Assembly (NCBI RefSeq): GCF_017591435.1
Contig: NC_059303.1
Coordinates: 823,001-887,000, forward strand
Length of the DNA stretch: 64,000 nucleotides
Reading direction: 5' to 3'
DNA from: Portunus trituberculatus
Taxonomy: Eukaryota > Arthropoda > Malacostraca > Decapoda > Portunidae
This document shows, piece after piece, positions 1 through 11,327 of the stretch (positions are counted from its first letter, which is position 1; each line of letters opens with the position of its first letter). Position numbers and translations under genes: made by a program. The notes beneath the pieces were generated by a model. It was not told the origin of the DNA. It was given only the letters and a program-made list of their open reading frames with translations, and did not search any database.

Positions 1-49
1 CAGCTGTGACACGCACGTGTCACAAAACACACATCTGGTACTGAAGGGG
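1..49. mobile_element. piggyBac-like MITE, one end only (Q')
   Basis: The window opens inside a short element whose last 13 bases, GGTACTGAAGGGG, are followed by TTAA (50-53). The same terminus and TTAA flank bound the complete 205-bp MITE at 49511-49715. CCC/GGG termini next to TTAA are the signature of piggyBac-type transposons. The other end lies outside the window. It sits inside Tigger-like copy T0. Confidence 0.55.
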
Positions 50-504
50 TTAATAGAGTCTGCTGACTTGAAAATAGTAGAGACAGTAGATGGAGTCAAG
101 ATGGTGGCGAGCAATGCTATTAGTTTTCTCACCTCTCATGTCTGTGAATAATATCCAGCTTCACTTTGAGAGTAAGAGACTTCCTGATCTTAGCAACGCT
201 AGGCGACATTGCAGGGCGTTTTGGTGGTAAGTTGAGCGAGGGAAGACGAGCTGCTGCTGACGCTGTTATTGTTTTGAACAGTGGGAGTGAGTGGTGCGTG
301 TGTTGTCTATGAGAGGTGCTGGTGTATTCAAAAGCTTTTTGGCTTGTTTGATACAGCAGAGCTTTCAAACTTGGAAAAAATTACCTGGATAAAACTTCGT
401 TAAAGCGAGTTTGGTGTTCGTTAAACGAGCAGATGGTAGTAAAATGAAACCTTCATTGTAGTAAAATTTTGTTGTGTGAACCTTTATTAAGTGGGGGTTG
501 CCTG
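50..504 (-). mobile_element. Tigger/pogo-like DNA transposon remnant T0
   Basis: This is the right part of a Tigger-like element; its left part is outside the window. The right terminal repeat ends in GGGGGTTGCCTG at 504, followed by the TA target dinucleotide (505-506). The same terminus bounds T1, T2 and T3, where the opposite end reads CAGGCAA/GCCCCGC. Coding direction is minus, with the transposase start near the right end. It is a deletion derivative with no catalytic domain. Confidence 0.8.
129..368 (-). pseudogene. Tigger-like transposase N-terminus (CENP-B-type helix-turn-helix), fragment
   Basis: The 79-residue reading frame contains MSPSVAKIRKSLTLKVKLD followed by IIHRHER. This is the start of the CENP-B/pogo N-terminal DNA-binding domain, in which the K-K-x-R-K-x-L-x-L-x-x-K-x-x-I-I pattern opens the first helix. 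The reading then stops and no DDE catalytic domain follows, so the element cannot encode an active transposase. Related fragments are in T1 (39369-39686), T2 (48544-48798) and T3 (near 49345, plus strand). The 40 or so residues upstream of MSPSV are probably untranslated terminal-repeat sequence read through by chance. Confidence 0.6.
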
Positions 505-554
505 TATTTTTTACTTCCCTTGCAAGCTCACTGTCCAACCACTATATGTAAATA

Positions 555-1629
555 CAGCAGGCCCTCAACATTTGCGAGTTCCACTTTTGCAAGGTTCACA
601 CATTCACAAGTTTCTAGCAGCACAAACATATTTACCAAAATTCAGTTAAGTTAGCAGGTGCTACTTGGCGGCAAGTCTGAACAACTAAAAGGCTGATCCT
701 GATCTTAATCTCGATGCTACAGGTGGCTCAAAATTTCCAGCTTTCAGACAAAAAGTTCCTAAAAACAACTGTAAATGATTATCTGTGGCCAGAGAAAGAA
801 AAATGAAACGTTTAGATGAAAGAACCAATTGTTGTGAGTGTAGAAAGAAACTGATTCTATCCAGCGCTGCCCTTGCAAAAGTTATACTGTAATCTTGAAC
901 CTTGGATTGACAGCTCCTGTAGAGGACAAACAAAAGACAAACAGAAAAAAAGAGCAGTATCCTGTTCATTAATTATCCCTACTTATAGCGATAGTGAATT
1001 TTGATGGGTGGCAGCTCCAGTTTGGATGGCGACGCAATCATGATGCACTTTGTTTGTTTACATCCTGGTGATTGGTTAAAAATCTGATAAGTGAGCACAC
1101 ACAATGGAAAACGAGCTAGTAGACATAATTCATAACGATCAGAAAATCAAAATATTGAATAATGATGATGACATGAAGAGGAAACAGTCTCAGTTGGCAA
1201 TCAGAAAGTATTATACAAGGAAGCTTGCTGCTGCCCCTATTGTCCCACCTGAACCTCAACCCAGGCACTAGACTCCTCATCCCATGCAGTTACACTCCAC
1301 ATCATCTCATCCAGTTATTCATCATCAGTAACTGCATGGCTAACTATCATCACAATAGTGCACTGAAACTTACACGAATGGTGATTGTTTTGTTTTTCCT
1401 ACAGGTATTTATTATGTTATTAAACCATAACATGTGCAATATTTCATTCTGATTTTGGGGGTTATAAGTCAATAGGTTTATTTGATGAAGGAATCCTTAT
1501 TGGTAGGTAAAGGAAACCCTATTGTTATGCTAAGTAAACATTATTGTTTCATATGTGTACATGTAATATGAGCAACAAACATTCATGAATTTTCAACTTT
1601 CACAAGGTTTTCGATCCCGTAACCTACTG
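555..1629 (+). mobile_element. Candidate Tigger/pogo-like remnant Y
   Basis: The left end is TA + CAGCAGGCCCTC (553-566) and the right end is CCTACTG + TA (ends 1629-1631). The outer bases are inverted relative to each other, but similarity beyond about 8 bases is weak. Left-end sequence of the form TTTGCGAGTTCCAC resembles other Tigger ends. The coding tail at 1104-1271 supports the assignment. Boundaries and orientation are inferred. Confidence 0.4.
1104..1271 (+). pseudogene. Possible Tigger-type transposase C-terminal tail with PIP-box-like motif
   Basis: A 55-residue open frame starts MENELVDIIHND, has an acidic stretch NNDDD, then MKRKQSQLAIRKYYTRK, and ends after a proline-rich stretch at a TAG. 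QLAIRKYY fits the PCNA-interacting peptide pattern Q-x-x-I/L/M-x-x-F/Y-F/Y. An acidic stretch followed by a basic PIP-like tail is what the better-preserved Tigger remnant U shows at 43441-43480. No other domain is visible, and the ATG is probably internal to the original protein. Function is inferred from the motif and from the flanking TA/CAG-type ends only. Confidence 0.35.
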
Positions 1630-1631
1630 TA

Positions 1632-1814
1632 TGAGCTTTGTTGTATGTGGAATAATAATGTTTTAAGCTTCAGGAATGATCGATTTGGTGGCAATTATGG
1701 AGGTCTTGGGGGTCATTCTGGGTGGGTCTTGGTCCCAATCTTATTTATAACATAGGGTTCTATTATTTGATTAGTGCATTTTTGATAAATATGCACTTTC
1801 TCCCAGTCCCTCTC
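1632..1814. other. Stretch with no recognisable feature
   Basis: AT-rich sequence between element Y and the decayed 3' part of LINE-C. I see no reading frame, repeat end or structure here. Confidence 0.5.
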
Positions 1815-1997
1815 CTGTGCATTAAGGGAGGACCCCTGTATTAAGTTCCATTTCCCATGTGAGTGACCATTCAACTATTTTATTCAAGTCATGTAGCACC
1901 TCATAATCTTCTTTTCTATTCACTCTCCTCATCATCAGAGATGCGCTTGGGTTGTAATATGGGTACCACTATAGATAAAATTACCTGTGCCACTAAT

Positions 1998-4345
1998 GGG
2001 TGGAAGCTGAATAGCGCTTCCCACATATACTCTTCAAGTTTGCCTACAGGTGCTATAAGCCATAGCAGAAAAAAAAACTGACCCCTGCAGAACTCCACTT
2101 AAGACTTTTCCAGGCCAATTTTTTATCTCTTATAATTGTTCTCATTTCTCTGTCTTTTAGAAAGTCAGCCATCCATTTCAGAGGTCCTCTCTTTAGTCTT
2201 CCATTTTGTTCAAGTTTCTACAGTAACCTTTTGTGTAGGATCATGTCAAATGCCTTCTTTAGATCTAGGTATATGCATTCCACCCAGCCATCACTCCTCC
2301 TCCTTTTTTTGTTTCTCTGGTCTTCTTCCATATATTATAGCCATTTTCCCCGATATCCAATGCTTCAAGTCCTCCATACAATTTTGTTTCAGTTAATCCC
2401 ATGATGTCAGGCTTGTTTTTTTCTTACATAATTATTCAATTATATTTGCTAAGGCTTGTTTTTTTCTTACATAATTATTCAATTATATTTGCTGTTAAAA
2501 TACCATTTACGTTTGTGTATGCAACTTTTAATACTCTTCCTCTTCTACAGTGATACATATTTCCCTTTTGTTCTCCCTCCTTGTGTACCACTTCCTCAGT
2601 CTCATGTCCTTGATCTTCCAGTAGTAGCTCATCCTCTCCTCTGCTGCTCTATTTAAGTTTTTTCTTTGGCTGTTTCCCCATAACTGCCTGAGTTTAGCTC
2701 TTTCCTCTTGATTTAGATTGCATCTGACCCATACAATTTATATACTTCTATCCTTCCCAGCCTCCACGAGCCTGCCAGGATTTTCTCAGTGCCTGGGTGG
2801 AAGCTGAATAGCGCTTCCCACATATACTCTTCAAGTTTGCCTACAGGTGCTATAAGCCATAGCAGAAAAAAAAACTGACCCCTGCAGAACTCCACTTAAG
2901 ACTTTTCCAGGCCAATTTTTTTATCTCTTATAATTGTTCTCATTTCTCTGTCTTTAGAAAGTCAGCCATCCATTTCAGAGGTCCTCTTTAGTCTTCCATT
3001 TTGTTCAAGTTTCTACAGTAACCTTTTGTGTAGGATCATGTCAAATGCCTTCTTTAGATCTAGGTATATGCATTCCACCCAGCCATCACTCCTCCTCCTT
3101 TTTTTGTTTCTCTGGTCTTCTTCCATATATTATAGCCATTTTCCCGATATCCAATGCTTCAAGTCCTCCATACAATTTTGTTTCAGTTAATCCCATGATG
3201 TCAGGCTTGTTTTTTTCTTACATAATTATTCAATTATATTTGCTAAGGCTTGTTTTTTTCTTACATAATTATTCAATTATATTTGCTGTTAAAATACCAT
3301 TTACGTTTGTGTATGCAACTTTTAATACTCTTCCTCTTCTACAGTGATACATATTTCCCTTTTGTTCTCCCTCCTTGTGTACCACTTCCTCAGTCTCATG
3401 TCCTTGATCTTCCAGTAGTAGCTCATCCTCTCCTCTGCTGCTCTATTTAAGTTTTTTCTTTGGCTGTTTCCCCATAACTGCCTGAGTTTAGCTCTTTCCT
3501 CTTGATTTAGATTGCATCTGACCCATACAATTTTATATACTTCTATCCTTCCCAGCCTCCACGAGCCTGCCAGGATTTTCTCAGTGCCTGGGTGGAAGCT
3601 GAATAGCGCTTCCCACATATACTCTTCAAGTTTGCCTACAGGTGCTATAAGCCATAGCAGAAAAAAAAACTGACCCCTGCAGAACTCCACTTAAGACTTT
3701 TCCAGGCCAATTTTTTTATCTCTTATAATTGTTCTCATTTCTCTGTCTTTTAGAAAGTCAGCCATCCATTTCAGAGGTCCTCTCTTTAGTCTTCCATTTT
3801 GTTCAAGTTTCTACAGTAACCTTTTGTGTAGGATCATGTCAAATGCCTTCTTTAGATCTAGGTATATGCATTCCACCCAGCCATCACTCCTCCTCCTTTT
3901 TTTGTTTCTCTGGTCTTCTTCCATATATTATAGCCATTTTCCCCGATATCCAATGCTTCAAGTCCTCCATACAATTTTGTTTCAGTTAATCCCATGATGT
4001 CAGGCTTGTTTTTTTCTTACATAATTATTCAATTATATTTGCTGTTAAAATACCATTTACGTTTGTGTATGCAACTTTTAATACTCTTCCTCTTCTACAG
4101 TGATACATATTTCCCTTTTGTTCTCCCTCCTTGTGTACCACTTCCTCAGTCTCATGTCCTTGATCTTCCAGTAGTAGCTCATCCTCTCCTCTGCTGCTCT
4201 ATTTAAGTTTTTTCTTTGGCTGTTTCCCCATAACTGCCTGAGTTTAGCTCTTTCCTCTTGATTTAGATTGCATCTGACCCATACAATTTTATATGCTTCT
4301 ATCCTTCCCAGCTTCCACGAGCCTGCCAGGATTTTCTCAGTGCCT
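1998..4345 (-). repeat. Three tandem copies of a ~796-bp LINE-C segment
   Basis: Units start at 1998, 2795 and 3590, each with GGGTGGAAGCTGAATAGCGC. The spacing is 797 and 795 bp and the units are nearly identical. Units 1 and 2 contain a 41-bp internal duplication (GGCTTGTTTTTTTCTTAC appears twice, at 2411 and 2452, and again at 3207 and 3248). Unit 3 has it once. Each unit holds the ORF1 C-terminus, a truncated EN start and part of the RT, so this is a duplication within one LINE copy. Confidence 0.9.
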
Positions 4346-4739
4346 GCTTGTAATCTTATTCTAATGTTTAGCAGACATGTTTTTCCCTCCTCGTATTTAC
4401 CCAGTCTATAGACTTCTTCAGTTTCTTCACTCAGTCTCTTGCCTTCTTCATCATCCTTCACCTCAATTACTACTTTCTCAGCCTGCTTTTTCTCATATTC
4501 TTCTCTTTTGTTTCTAATTGGCATAAGTTTTTTTCTTTTAATCCAGAGATAATAATGCACTTTTTCTTTTGCACAGTTTCCCTAACCAAATTTTCTTTTT
4601 CCTTAATTACCTTTACTACAGTTTTGGCAACCTCTTGTTCCCTTTCCTTGGCTGATTCTTCTATAATCTTTTTAAAACTAACTTTCTGCTGATCCTGGTC
4701 TATCTTCCAATGATTTTCCTTTTCACTTATTTTTCTCAC
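4078..4739 (-). pseudogene. LINE-C ORF1 (nucleic-acid-binding protein), frameshifted
   Basis: Two overlapping minus frames (4470-4739 and 4078-4560) give an N-terminal Lys/Glu-rich coiled coil (KKIIEESAKEREQEVAKTVV), then IIISGLKEK, a long charged middle, and the C-terminal block LNQEERAKLRQLWGNSQ. The order coiled coil, [VI]-I-[FI]-G-[LV] strand, RPI-type strand and ER-x-x-L helix matches ORF1 of LINE-A, LINE-B and LINE-D in this window. It probably binds LINE RNA in the ribonucleoprotein. The frame breaks near 4470-4560. The C-terminal part is repeated in the tandem units at 3322-3690 and 2713-2895. Confidence 0.7.
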
Positions 4740-4929
4740 TTGATCTTCATTATCTTCTATTTTCTATTCACTAGCACAAACTATGTTCTTCAGGTCATCA
4801 TAGCTTTTCTTTAGCACTTTCGTGTTTACCTTCATGATCTCATTGTCTTTTTCATCCCATCTGTTTGTGTGTGTGTGTGTGTGTGTGTATTTACCTATTT
4901 GTATTTACCTATTTGTGTATTACAGGGCC

Positions 4930-7780
4930 CGAGCTAAGCTCTCTCTGTCCTGTCTCCTTGTCCATTCCTGTCATATCTCTCTTTCATCTGATTGACACAC
5001 ACCGCATCAACGACATGACTGCTCAGTTTATTCTACTTATCAATGCTACGATACGGGAAACTGTATTTTCTTACGTCATTTAGACAGATGTCCTTTATTA
5101 GCTTTTTTCCATGTCCTCGGAGATGATTACTTGTGGTCACCTTTATCAACTCTCTATCCAGTATGTCAATCTTGTTCACCAATTTATACATAGTTATCAT
5201 GTCTTCTCTTGTTCTTCTCTCTTCTAATGTGGTCAGCCCCAGCTTCCTCGGTCTTTCCTCATAGTCTAACTCCTGAGTCCTGGTACCATCCTTGTTGCCA
5301 GCCTCTGTACCCTTTCTACCTTCTTCACATTTTCTTCATATGCGGTGACCAGACACATGCTGCATATTCTAGCTGGGGTCTTATTAAGGTACATAATATC
5401 TTCATCATTCCTTCATCTAGGTAGTGGAATGCAAGGCCAATATTTTGAAGCATGTTGTATGTTTTCCAAAAAATCTTGTTAATGTGTTTCTCCGGTGACA
5501 AAGTGTTTTGCACGGTTACTCCTAAGTCTTTCTCCTCATTGGTCTCTTTAATTTTCTCATCACCCAGTCTGTAATCCCAGTTTGGTCTGTATCTACTTCT
5601 TCCCATTTTCATAACATGGGTCTTGTCTATATTAAATTCCATCTGCCACTCTTTACTCCACTCATATATTTTATCAAGATCTTCCTGTAACTTGTTACAA
5701 TCTTCCACATTCTTTACTCTCCTCATAATTTTAGTATTGTCCGCAAACATGTTCATGTAACTGTCAATTCCTACTGGCATATCATTAACATAAATAAAAA
5801 ACATGATGGGACCCAGCACTGACCCTTGTGGAACTCCACTGGTTACCTTCTTCCACTCGGACTTCCTTCCTCTCACCACTGTTCTCATTTCTCTTCCCAT
5901 TAAGTAATTTTCCATCCATTTTGCTAGTTTATCATTTACTCCTCCAGTCATCTTTAGTTTCCACATCAGTCTATTGTGTGGTACTTTATCAAAGGCCTTT
6001 CTCAAGTCCAGGTAGATAGCATCCACCCATCCCTCTCTATGTTGTAGTATGTCAGTCACTCTTGAATAAAACATAATAAATTGGATACACACGATCTTCC
6101 TTTTCTGAAACCAAACTGCCTTTCACTCAGAATGTTTTCACTTTCTAAATACTCACTCCACTTAGCTTTAATTACTTCTTCACATACCTTGCACAATATA
6201 CTAGTTAACGATACTGGTCTATAATTTAGCGGTTCCATTCTACTACCATTCTTATACAGTATATAGGCAGAATGTCAGCTCTTTTCCACTCTTTCGGGAC
6301 TAATCCTGTTCGTATGGAGGTTTCCACAATATCAAATATGGAGTTCAACAATTGATCCTTACATTCTTTTAGCAACCTCCCAGATATGCCATCAGGCCCC
6401 ATTGATTTATTAATATCCAGATTGCTTATAATTTTCCTTACATCTTCCTTAGTAACCATGATGTCCTGCATTTGCTTTATTTCTGTAGGCCTTCCTCCCA
6501 TAAAATGCTCCTCCTTTGTAAACACTTTGCAAAAGTTGTCGTTCAAAATTTCAGCTATCTCTCCAGCATCTTCATATACTTCTTCCCGTTTTTACCTTTC
6601 TATTGCCTCCCTTTTATTTAGTTTTCCATTTATGAATTTGTAAAACATTTTGGGTCACTATCACAGTTTTCCACCACCCTCTGTTCATATTCCTTCTGTG
6701 CTGTTCTCCTTACTTCAACATATCTATTCCTTGCTGTTTTGTAGCCTTCCCTTGATAATACATCACTGTTTTTCTTAAGTTTCTTCCATGCCTTTTCTTT
6801 GTTCTTTTTTGCTTCTTCACAATTTCTATTAAACCACTGTTTATTATTTAAAGTCTCTTTCTGTAATATGGCACAAACTTTTCACAGCAGAGTTATACAA
6901 ATCCATAAATTTATCGTATTTCAATTGCATATCTCTTTCCTGGTATACCACGGACCAGTCAATTTCATTAAAGAACTCCCTTATATGGTTATAATTTGCC
7001 CTAGTATAATTTAATTTTTCCTCCCTGCGTTCCACAATCTTATTCGTGCTTAATTCTGTATCCAGCTCAAAGCTTAGGACATCATGATCGCTTTTCCCCA
7101 AGGGACTTTCATGTTCAATTTCCTCTTTTAGAGATTCCCTGGTAAATACCAAATCCAACCTTGCTGCAACATCTTGTCCCCTGCACATTGTTGGTGATCT
7201 CACCCACTGTGTCATCAAGTTATTTGTTGCTACCTTTAACAATTCTTCTGCCCACTCACCACCATCCACCACTTCGTAGTCTTCCCACACTATTTCTTTG
7301 CAATTAAAGTCTCCAACTATCATCACTCAAACCTTTCTGTTGAGTTCTTGCTTCATTCTGTCTAGAGTATTTCTCATCACCATTTGGTACTGTTAATATT
7401 CCCAACCACTGGTTCTGGATGGTATGTATACTGTTATAATATTAATGTCCCTCTTGCCATCTGTTATAAGCATACTTATCACTTCCTCATTTCTCTTACT
7501 ATAGTTCACCTCCTTCACTATCAGATCTTCCTTAGTAAGAACCATTATACCACCACCTTTATTTTTTCTATCATTTCTCCATACTTTGTAGTGTTTTACA
7601 ACAAACCAGTCTAGCTTTATTTCGGGGCCTTAGCTTTGTTTCCACTACACACATTATGTCCGGTTCGTTATTTCTTAGGTAATCCATACATTCTAGCCTC
7701 TTAGACAGAAATCCATCTATGTTCGTGTAAGTCACTTTTATTCCATTCCTAGTCTCGTTCTTCCATGTAATGCCTATTCC
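4930..7780 (-). pseudogene. LINE-B ORF2: APE endonuclease + reverse transcriptase, several frameshifts
   Basis: The endonuclease part (7571-7867 and 6844-7326) shows the DIMCVVETKL strand, MMIVGDFNCKEIVW, and the closing LGKSDHDVLSFELD with the catalytic SDH. The RT part (6546 down to 5325) shows DINKSMGPDGISG, YRPVSLTSIL, FGFRKGRSCVSNL, YLDLRKAFDKVPH and GVPQGSVLGPIMF. The palm motif reads FADN instead of FADD (near 5735-5750), so a catalytic aspartate is lost here, while copy B2 keeps FADD. Frame breaks near 7330, 6840, 6230 and 6060 make it a pseudogene. The C-terminal CR1-type LE/RRTRGD region continues to about 4930. Confidence 0.85.
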
Positions 7781-7817
7781 ATCTGTTTTATCCACCACTT
7801 CTTTAGCCTCCCATTTC

Positions 7818-8207
7818 TCATCCTCCAAAAAAAAACTTGATCTTTTCCTCCTCTGTTCTTTCATCATTCCTCTCTTTCACTTCAGATACTAGCTCCTTCA
7901 TCTTCATTCTCTCATCTTGTGACATATTTCTTCTTATGTAAATTGTTTTGGTTTCCTCAGAGTCCTTAAGTTTCCAAGCTCTCCTCAACAAGGCCTCCGC
8001 TGCCACCTGAGACTTTAATTTCAATTTTAATAGTCTATTCTTGCCTTCCTCAAAAGCTCCCAATCTCACACTTTCTTCTACCTCAGCATATAGGTCCTCT
8101 TCTTCCACAGAGATCTTGTTCAGTAAAGACTTAATCTTGTCATTTTCCTTATCCCTCCTGTCCTGCCAGTTCCTGTTAGTTTCCTCCCACAATCCTATAA
8201 TGATCAC
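7818..8207 (-). pseudogene. LINE-B ORF1 C-terminal half, truncated by the array junction
   Basis: The 129-residue frame begins MIIIGLWEETN, the RRM-like first strand seen as SVIIFGLKE in LINE-A. It continues through an acidic EEEDLYAEVEESVRLG, the LLKLKLKSQVAAEALLRRA strand-helix, and MSQDERMKMKELVSEVKERN. The coiled-coil N-terminus is missing because the copy ends at 8208, where LINE-A copy A1 begins. ORF2 starts just downstream. The product would be the RNA-binding subunit of the LINE particle. The assignment rests on colinearity with the other ORF1 copies in this window. Confidence 0.7.
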
Positions 8208-8265
8208 ACGTTTGTGTATTTACCTAGTTGTATTTACCTAGTTCTAGTTTTACAGGGCCTGGGCT

Positions 8266-11062
8266 TTATGCTCGTGTGGTCCCGTCTCCATATCTACACT
8301 TATCCAATTTTTCTTTAAAACTATGTACACTCTTTGCTGACACTACTTCCTCACTCAAACTGTTCCAAGTCTCAACACATCTTTGCGGGAAACTAAATTT
8401 TTTAACAACTCTCAGACATTGTCCCTTCCTTAGTTTCTTACTATGCGATCTTGTGCTTCTAAAGTCATATTCTTCTCTCAGGATCAGTTTCTCATTATCC
8501 ACTTCATCCATTCCGTTAATCAATTTATAAACTTGTATCAGATCCCTCTCTCTCTCTGCTCCAAGGTTGGTAGATCCATAGCCTTTAGTCTCTCCTCATA
8601 TATCATCCCTTTAAATTCTGGAACCATTCTTGTAGCCATTTTTGTAGTCTCTAATTTTCTTATGTGTTTCTTTTTATGGGAGTCCACACAACTCCTGCAT
8701 ATTCCAATCTAGGTCTTATTTTAGTACTTATCAATTTCTTCATCATTTCCTTGTCCATATAGTGAAATGCTACTCCAATATTCCTTAGCAAATTATACGT
8801 CTCTGAAAATTCTATCAATATGGCTTACCGGTTGATTGTTTTCTTCCATTGTCACTCCCAAGTCCTTTTCCTTTTTTACTTTTTCTAGTTCTACTCCATC
8901 TCCCATCTTATAGATTCCCACTGGTCGTCTTTCACTTTTTCCCATTTCCATGACATGGCTTTTGTCCAAATTGAATTCCATCTCCCATTTTTTGCTCCAT
9001 TTCCAGATCTTGTTTAAGTCTTCCTGTAGTATTTCACAATCCTCTTTTTGTTTAATGACTCTGCACAGTGTCGCATCGTCCGCAAACAGATTTATGTAGC
9101 TGTTCACTCCTTCTGGCATGTCATTTATATATACGAGAAAAAGTATTGGCGCCAATACTGACCCCTGTGGCACTCCGCTGTCTACTGTTCTCCGCTTGGA
9201 CTTCATATCTTTAACTATCATCTTTATTTCTCTCCCCCTTAAGTAATTCTTCATCCATCTCAATGTGCTTCCTTTTAAGCCACCCTTCTCCTCTAACTTC
9301 CATAGTAATCGTTCATGTGGCACTTTATCAAACGCCTTTTTTAGGTCTAAATAAATATAGTCATCCCATCCCTCTCTCTCTTGTACTGTATCAACTATTC
9401 TAGAGTAGAAACTCAATAAATTTGTCACACATGACCGACCTTTTCTAAAACCAAATTGGCTATTTGATTATATTTTGTTGTCTTCAAGAAACTCAATCCA
9501 TTGCTTCTTTATTACTTTTTCACACATCTTGCATATTACACTAGTTAGTGATACCGGTCTGTAATATAAAGGTTCTTCCTTCTTTCTGCTCTTATATATG
9601 GGAATCACCTCAGCTCTTTTCCACTCCACTGGCACTGTACCATTTTCTATTGAGCATTTTATGATGTTGTATATTGGACTTGCTAGTTCTTCCCTACATT
9701 CTTTCAGTATTCTGCCTGAGACTTCATCCGGTCCCATTGCCTTTTCCTCATCTAGTTCCGTCATCAACTTTTTATTTCAAGCTTGGTTACTTTAATCTCT
9801 TTCATATAGACAGTCTCTATTACCCTGTGGTCTTTCAAATTTGGATTCCTTAGTAAAGACCTCATGAAATTTATTATTTAACAGTTCTGCCATACTTTTG
9901 GGTCTTCCACCATTCCGTTTTCTCCTTTTAACCTTTCTATTGTTTCTTTGTCTTATTTTTCCATTTATGAATCTGTAGAACAATTTTGGTTGTTCCTTAC
10001 ATTTTCGACAATGTCCTTTTCATAGTTCCTTTCTTCTTCCTTTCTCACCTTAGCATATTCATTTCTTGCTGTTTTGAAGTTTTCCTTATTTTCTGGATTT
10101 CTGTTTCTTCACCTTTTCCATGCTCCATCTCGTTTCTCCTTTGCCCTAGCACATCTTGCATTAAACCAATCTTTCTTTCCTTCTTCTTTAGGTCTATATT
10201 TCGGACATATTCCTGACCACAGTTTTGTATATTTCCAAAATAAGTTATATTTCTCTTGAACCGTTAATGAGTTTTCCATCTCCTCCCAGTTTACGTTTTT
10301 AAAATAGTTCTTGAGATTCTCAACATCAGCCTTTCTGTAATTTAATCGGTCTCCTTTGTATGATTCATCTCTATCTTCCTTTCCTTCTTCTATATCCATT
10401 TCTAATATTACATTTTCACTCTTTCCCAATGGGCACTTGTATCTTATATCATCGTTAATTGGTATATCCCTTGTAAAAACTAGGTCTAATCTTGCCGGCT
10501 CATCGTTTCTTCTGAATCTTGTGTTTTCCTTTACTCTTTGTACCATCAAATTATCTATCATTATGTTCAGGAATCTATCTCCCCAGGCATCTTCCCCCAT
10601 ACCACTTTCATAATTTTCCCAGTCTACCTCCTTACAGTTGAAATCTCCTACCAATATCACTTTTCTCCTTTCCTTAATGATTCTTGTAAGACTCCTTATT
10701 GTGTCATCTATCATGTCTATATTCTTGGTTAGTCCATGAGTTTGTTTTTGGTGGCACATATGTTCCAATGATTGTTAACTCCTTTTTGTTAATATGCATC
10801 TTAACATACAGTATTTCTGATTTTCCTTCCCGAAACTCCACTTGATTTACCACTATCTCCTTCCTTAACATCATCATGACTCCTCCTCCTCCTTTACCCA
10901 CTCTGTCTCTCCTCCATATATTATACCTTTTATCTATGTCTATTTTATTGCCTCATTTAACTTTGTTTCCACCAGGCATACAATATCTGGTTCTTCTTTC
11001 TTTATGTAATCTCTTAATTCTAATTTACTAGATAAAATCCCATCTATGTTTGTATACATCAT
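8266..11062 (-). pseudogene. LINE-A ORF2 in copy A1: endonuclease + reverse transcriptase
   Basis: This is about 930 codons before decay. The start is chosen at MMYTNIDG (11062), which opens the APE endonuclease in every copy. Visible in order: GRVGKGGGGVMMML (10901), ILVGDFNCKEVDWENY (about 10650), the closing EN motif mutated to LGKSENVILEMD where copy A3 has SDHVILEMD, EEKAMGPDEVSGRIL (9740), YRPVSLTSVICKMCEK, YLDLKKAFDKVPHERLL (9340), GVPQGSVLAPILF (9165) and LFADDATLCR (9080). The CR1-type C-terminus ends SFKEKLDKCRYGDGTTRA at 8266. Loss of the SDH endonuclease motif plus frameshifts near 9430, 9770, 9980 and 10900 make it inactive. Confidence 0.88.
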
Positions 11063-11089
11063 TTTAATCTCTTGTTCTTATAATTTTAG

Positions 11090-11256
11090 TTAAACTTGCT
11101 CCATTTTTTCTCTTCTTTCTCTTTTATATACCATTTCCTTATCCTGTCTCCTATAATTCTCCAAAAATGCCTTCTTCTCCTCCTCTGACCTTTCATTATT
11201 TTTTTCTCTTGCTTCTGCCACCAGTTCATTGTGTCTCTTCCTTTCCTCCTCGTTTC

Positions 11257-11327
<71 letters not shown>

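Larger units (their letters stand above)
1815..4865 (-). mobile_element. LINE-C: CR1-like non-LTR retrotransposon copy, internally deleted and triplicated
   Basis: Read on the minus strand it runs from a coiled-coil/RRM-like ORF1 (to about 4739) through a short EN start, then jumps directly into reverse transcriptase (YLDLKKAFD at about 2250-2290). It ends in decayed palm/thumb sequence (EVLHDLNKIVEWS near 1880-1910). Most of the endonuclease is missing. The ORF1-to-RT segment occurs three times in tandem. The 5' end is truncated at about 4862, where it meets the (TG)n tail of LINE-B copy B1. Confidence 0.8.
4866..8209 (-). mobile_element. LINE-B copy B1 (CR1-like), 5'-truncated in ORF1
   Basis: The 3' end (low coordinate) is a (TG)n tract at 4866-4888 followed by two TATTTACCTATTTG-type repeats and TTACAGGGCCC, that is, a (CA)n tail on the minus strand. 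ORF2 fills 4925-7790 and an ORF1 C-terminus lies at 7818-8207. The 5' break at about 8208 abuts the 3' tail of LINE-A copy A1. The same family recurs as copy B2. Confidence 0.88.

Noticed and set aside
469..654. Small plus-strand protein gene
   Set aside because: The frame spans the T0 terminal repeat and the start of Y and has no domain or codon pattern suggesting a gene.
1998..4345. CRISPR array or satellite DNA
   Set aside because: The 796-bp units contain LINE coding sequence and occur only three times; there is no short repeat-spacer structure.
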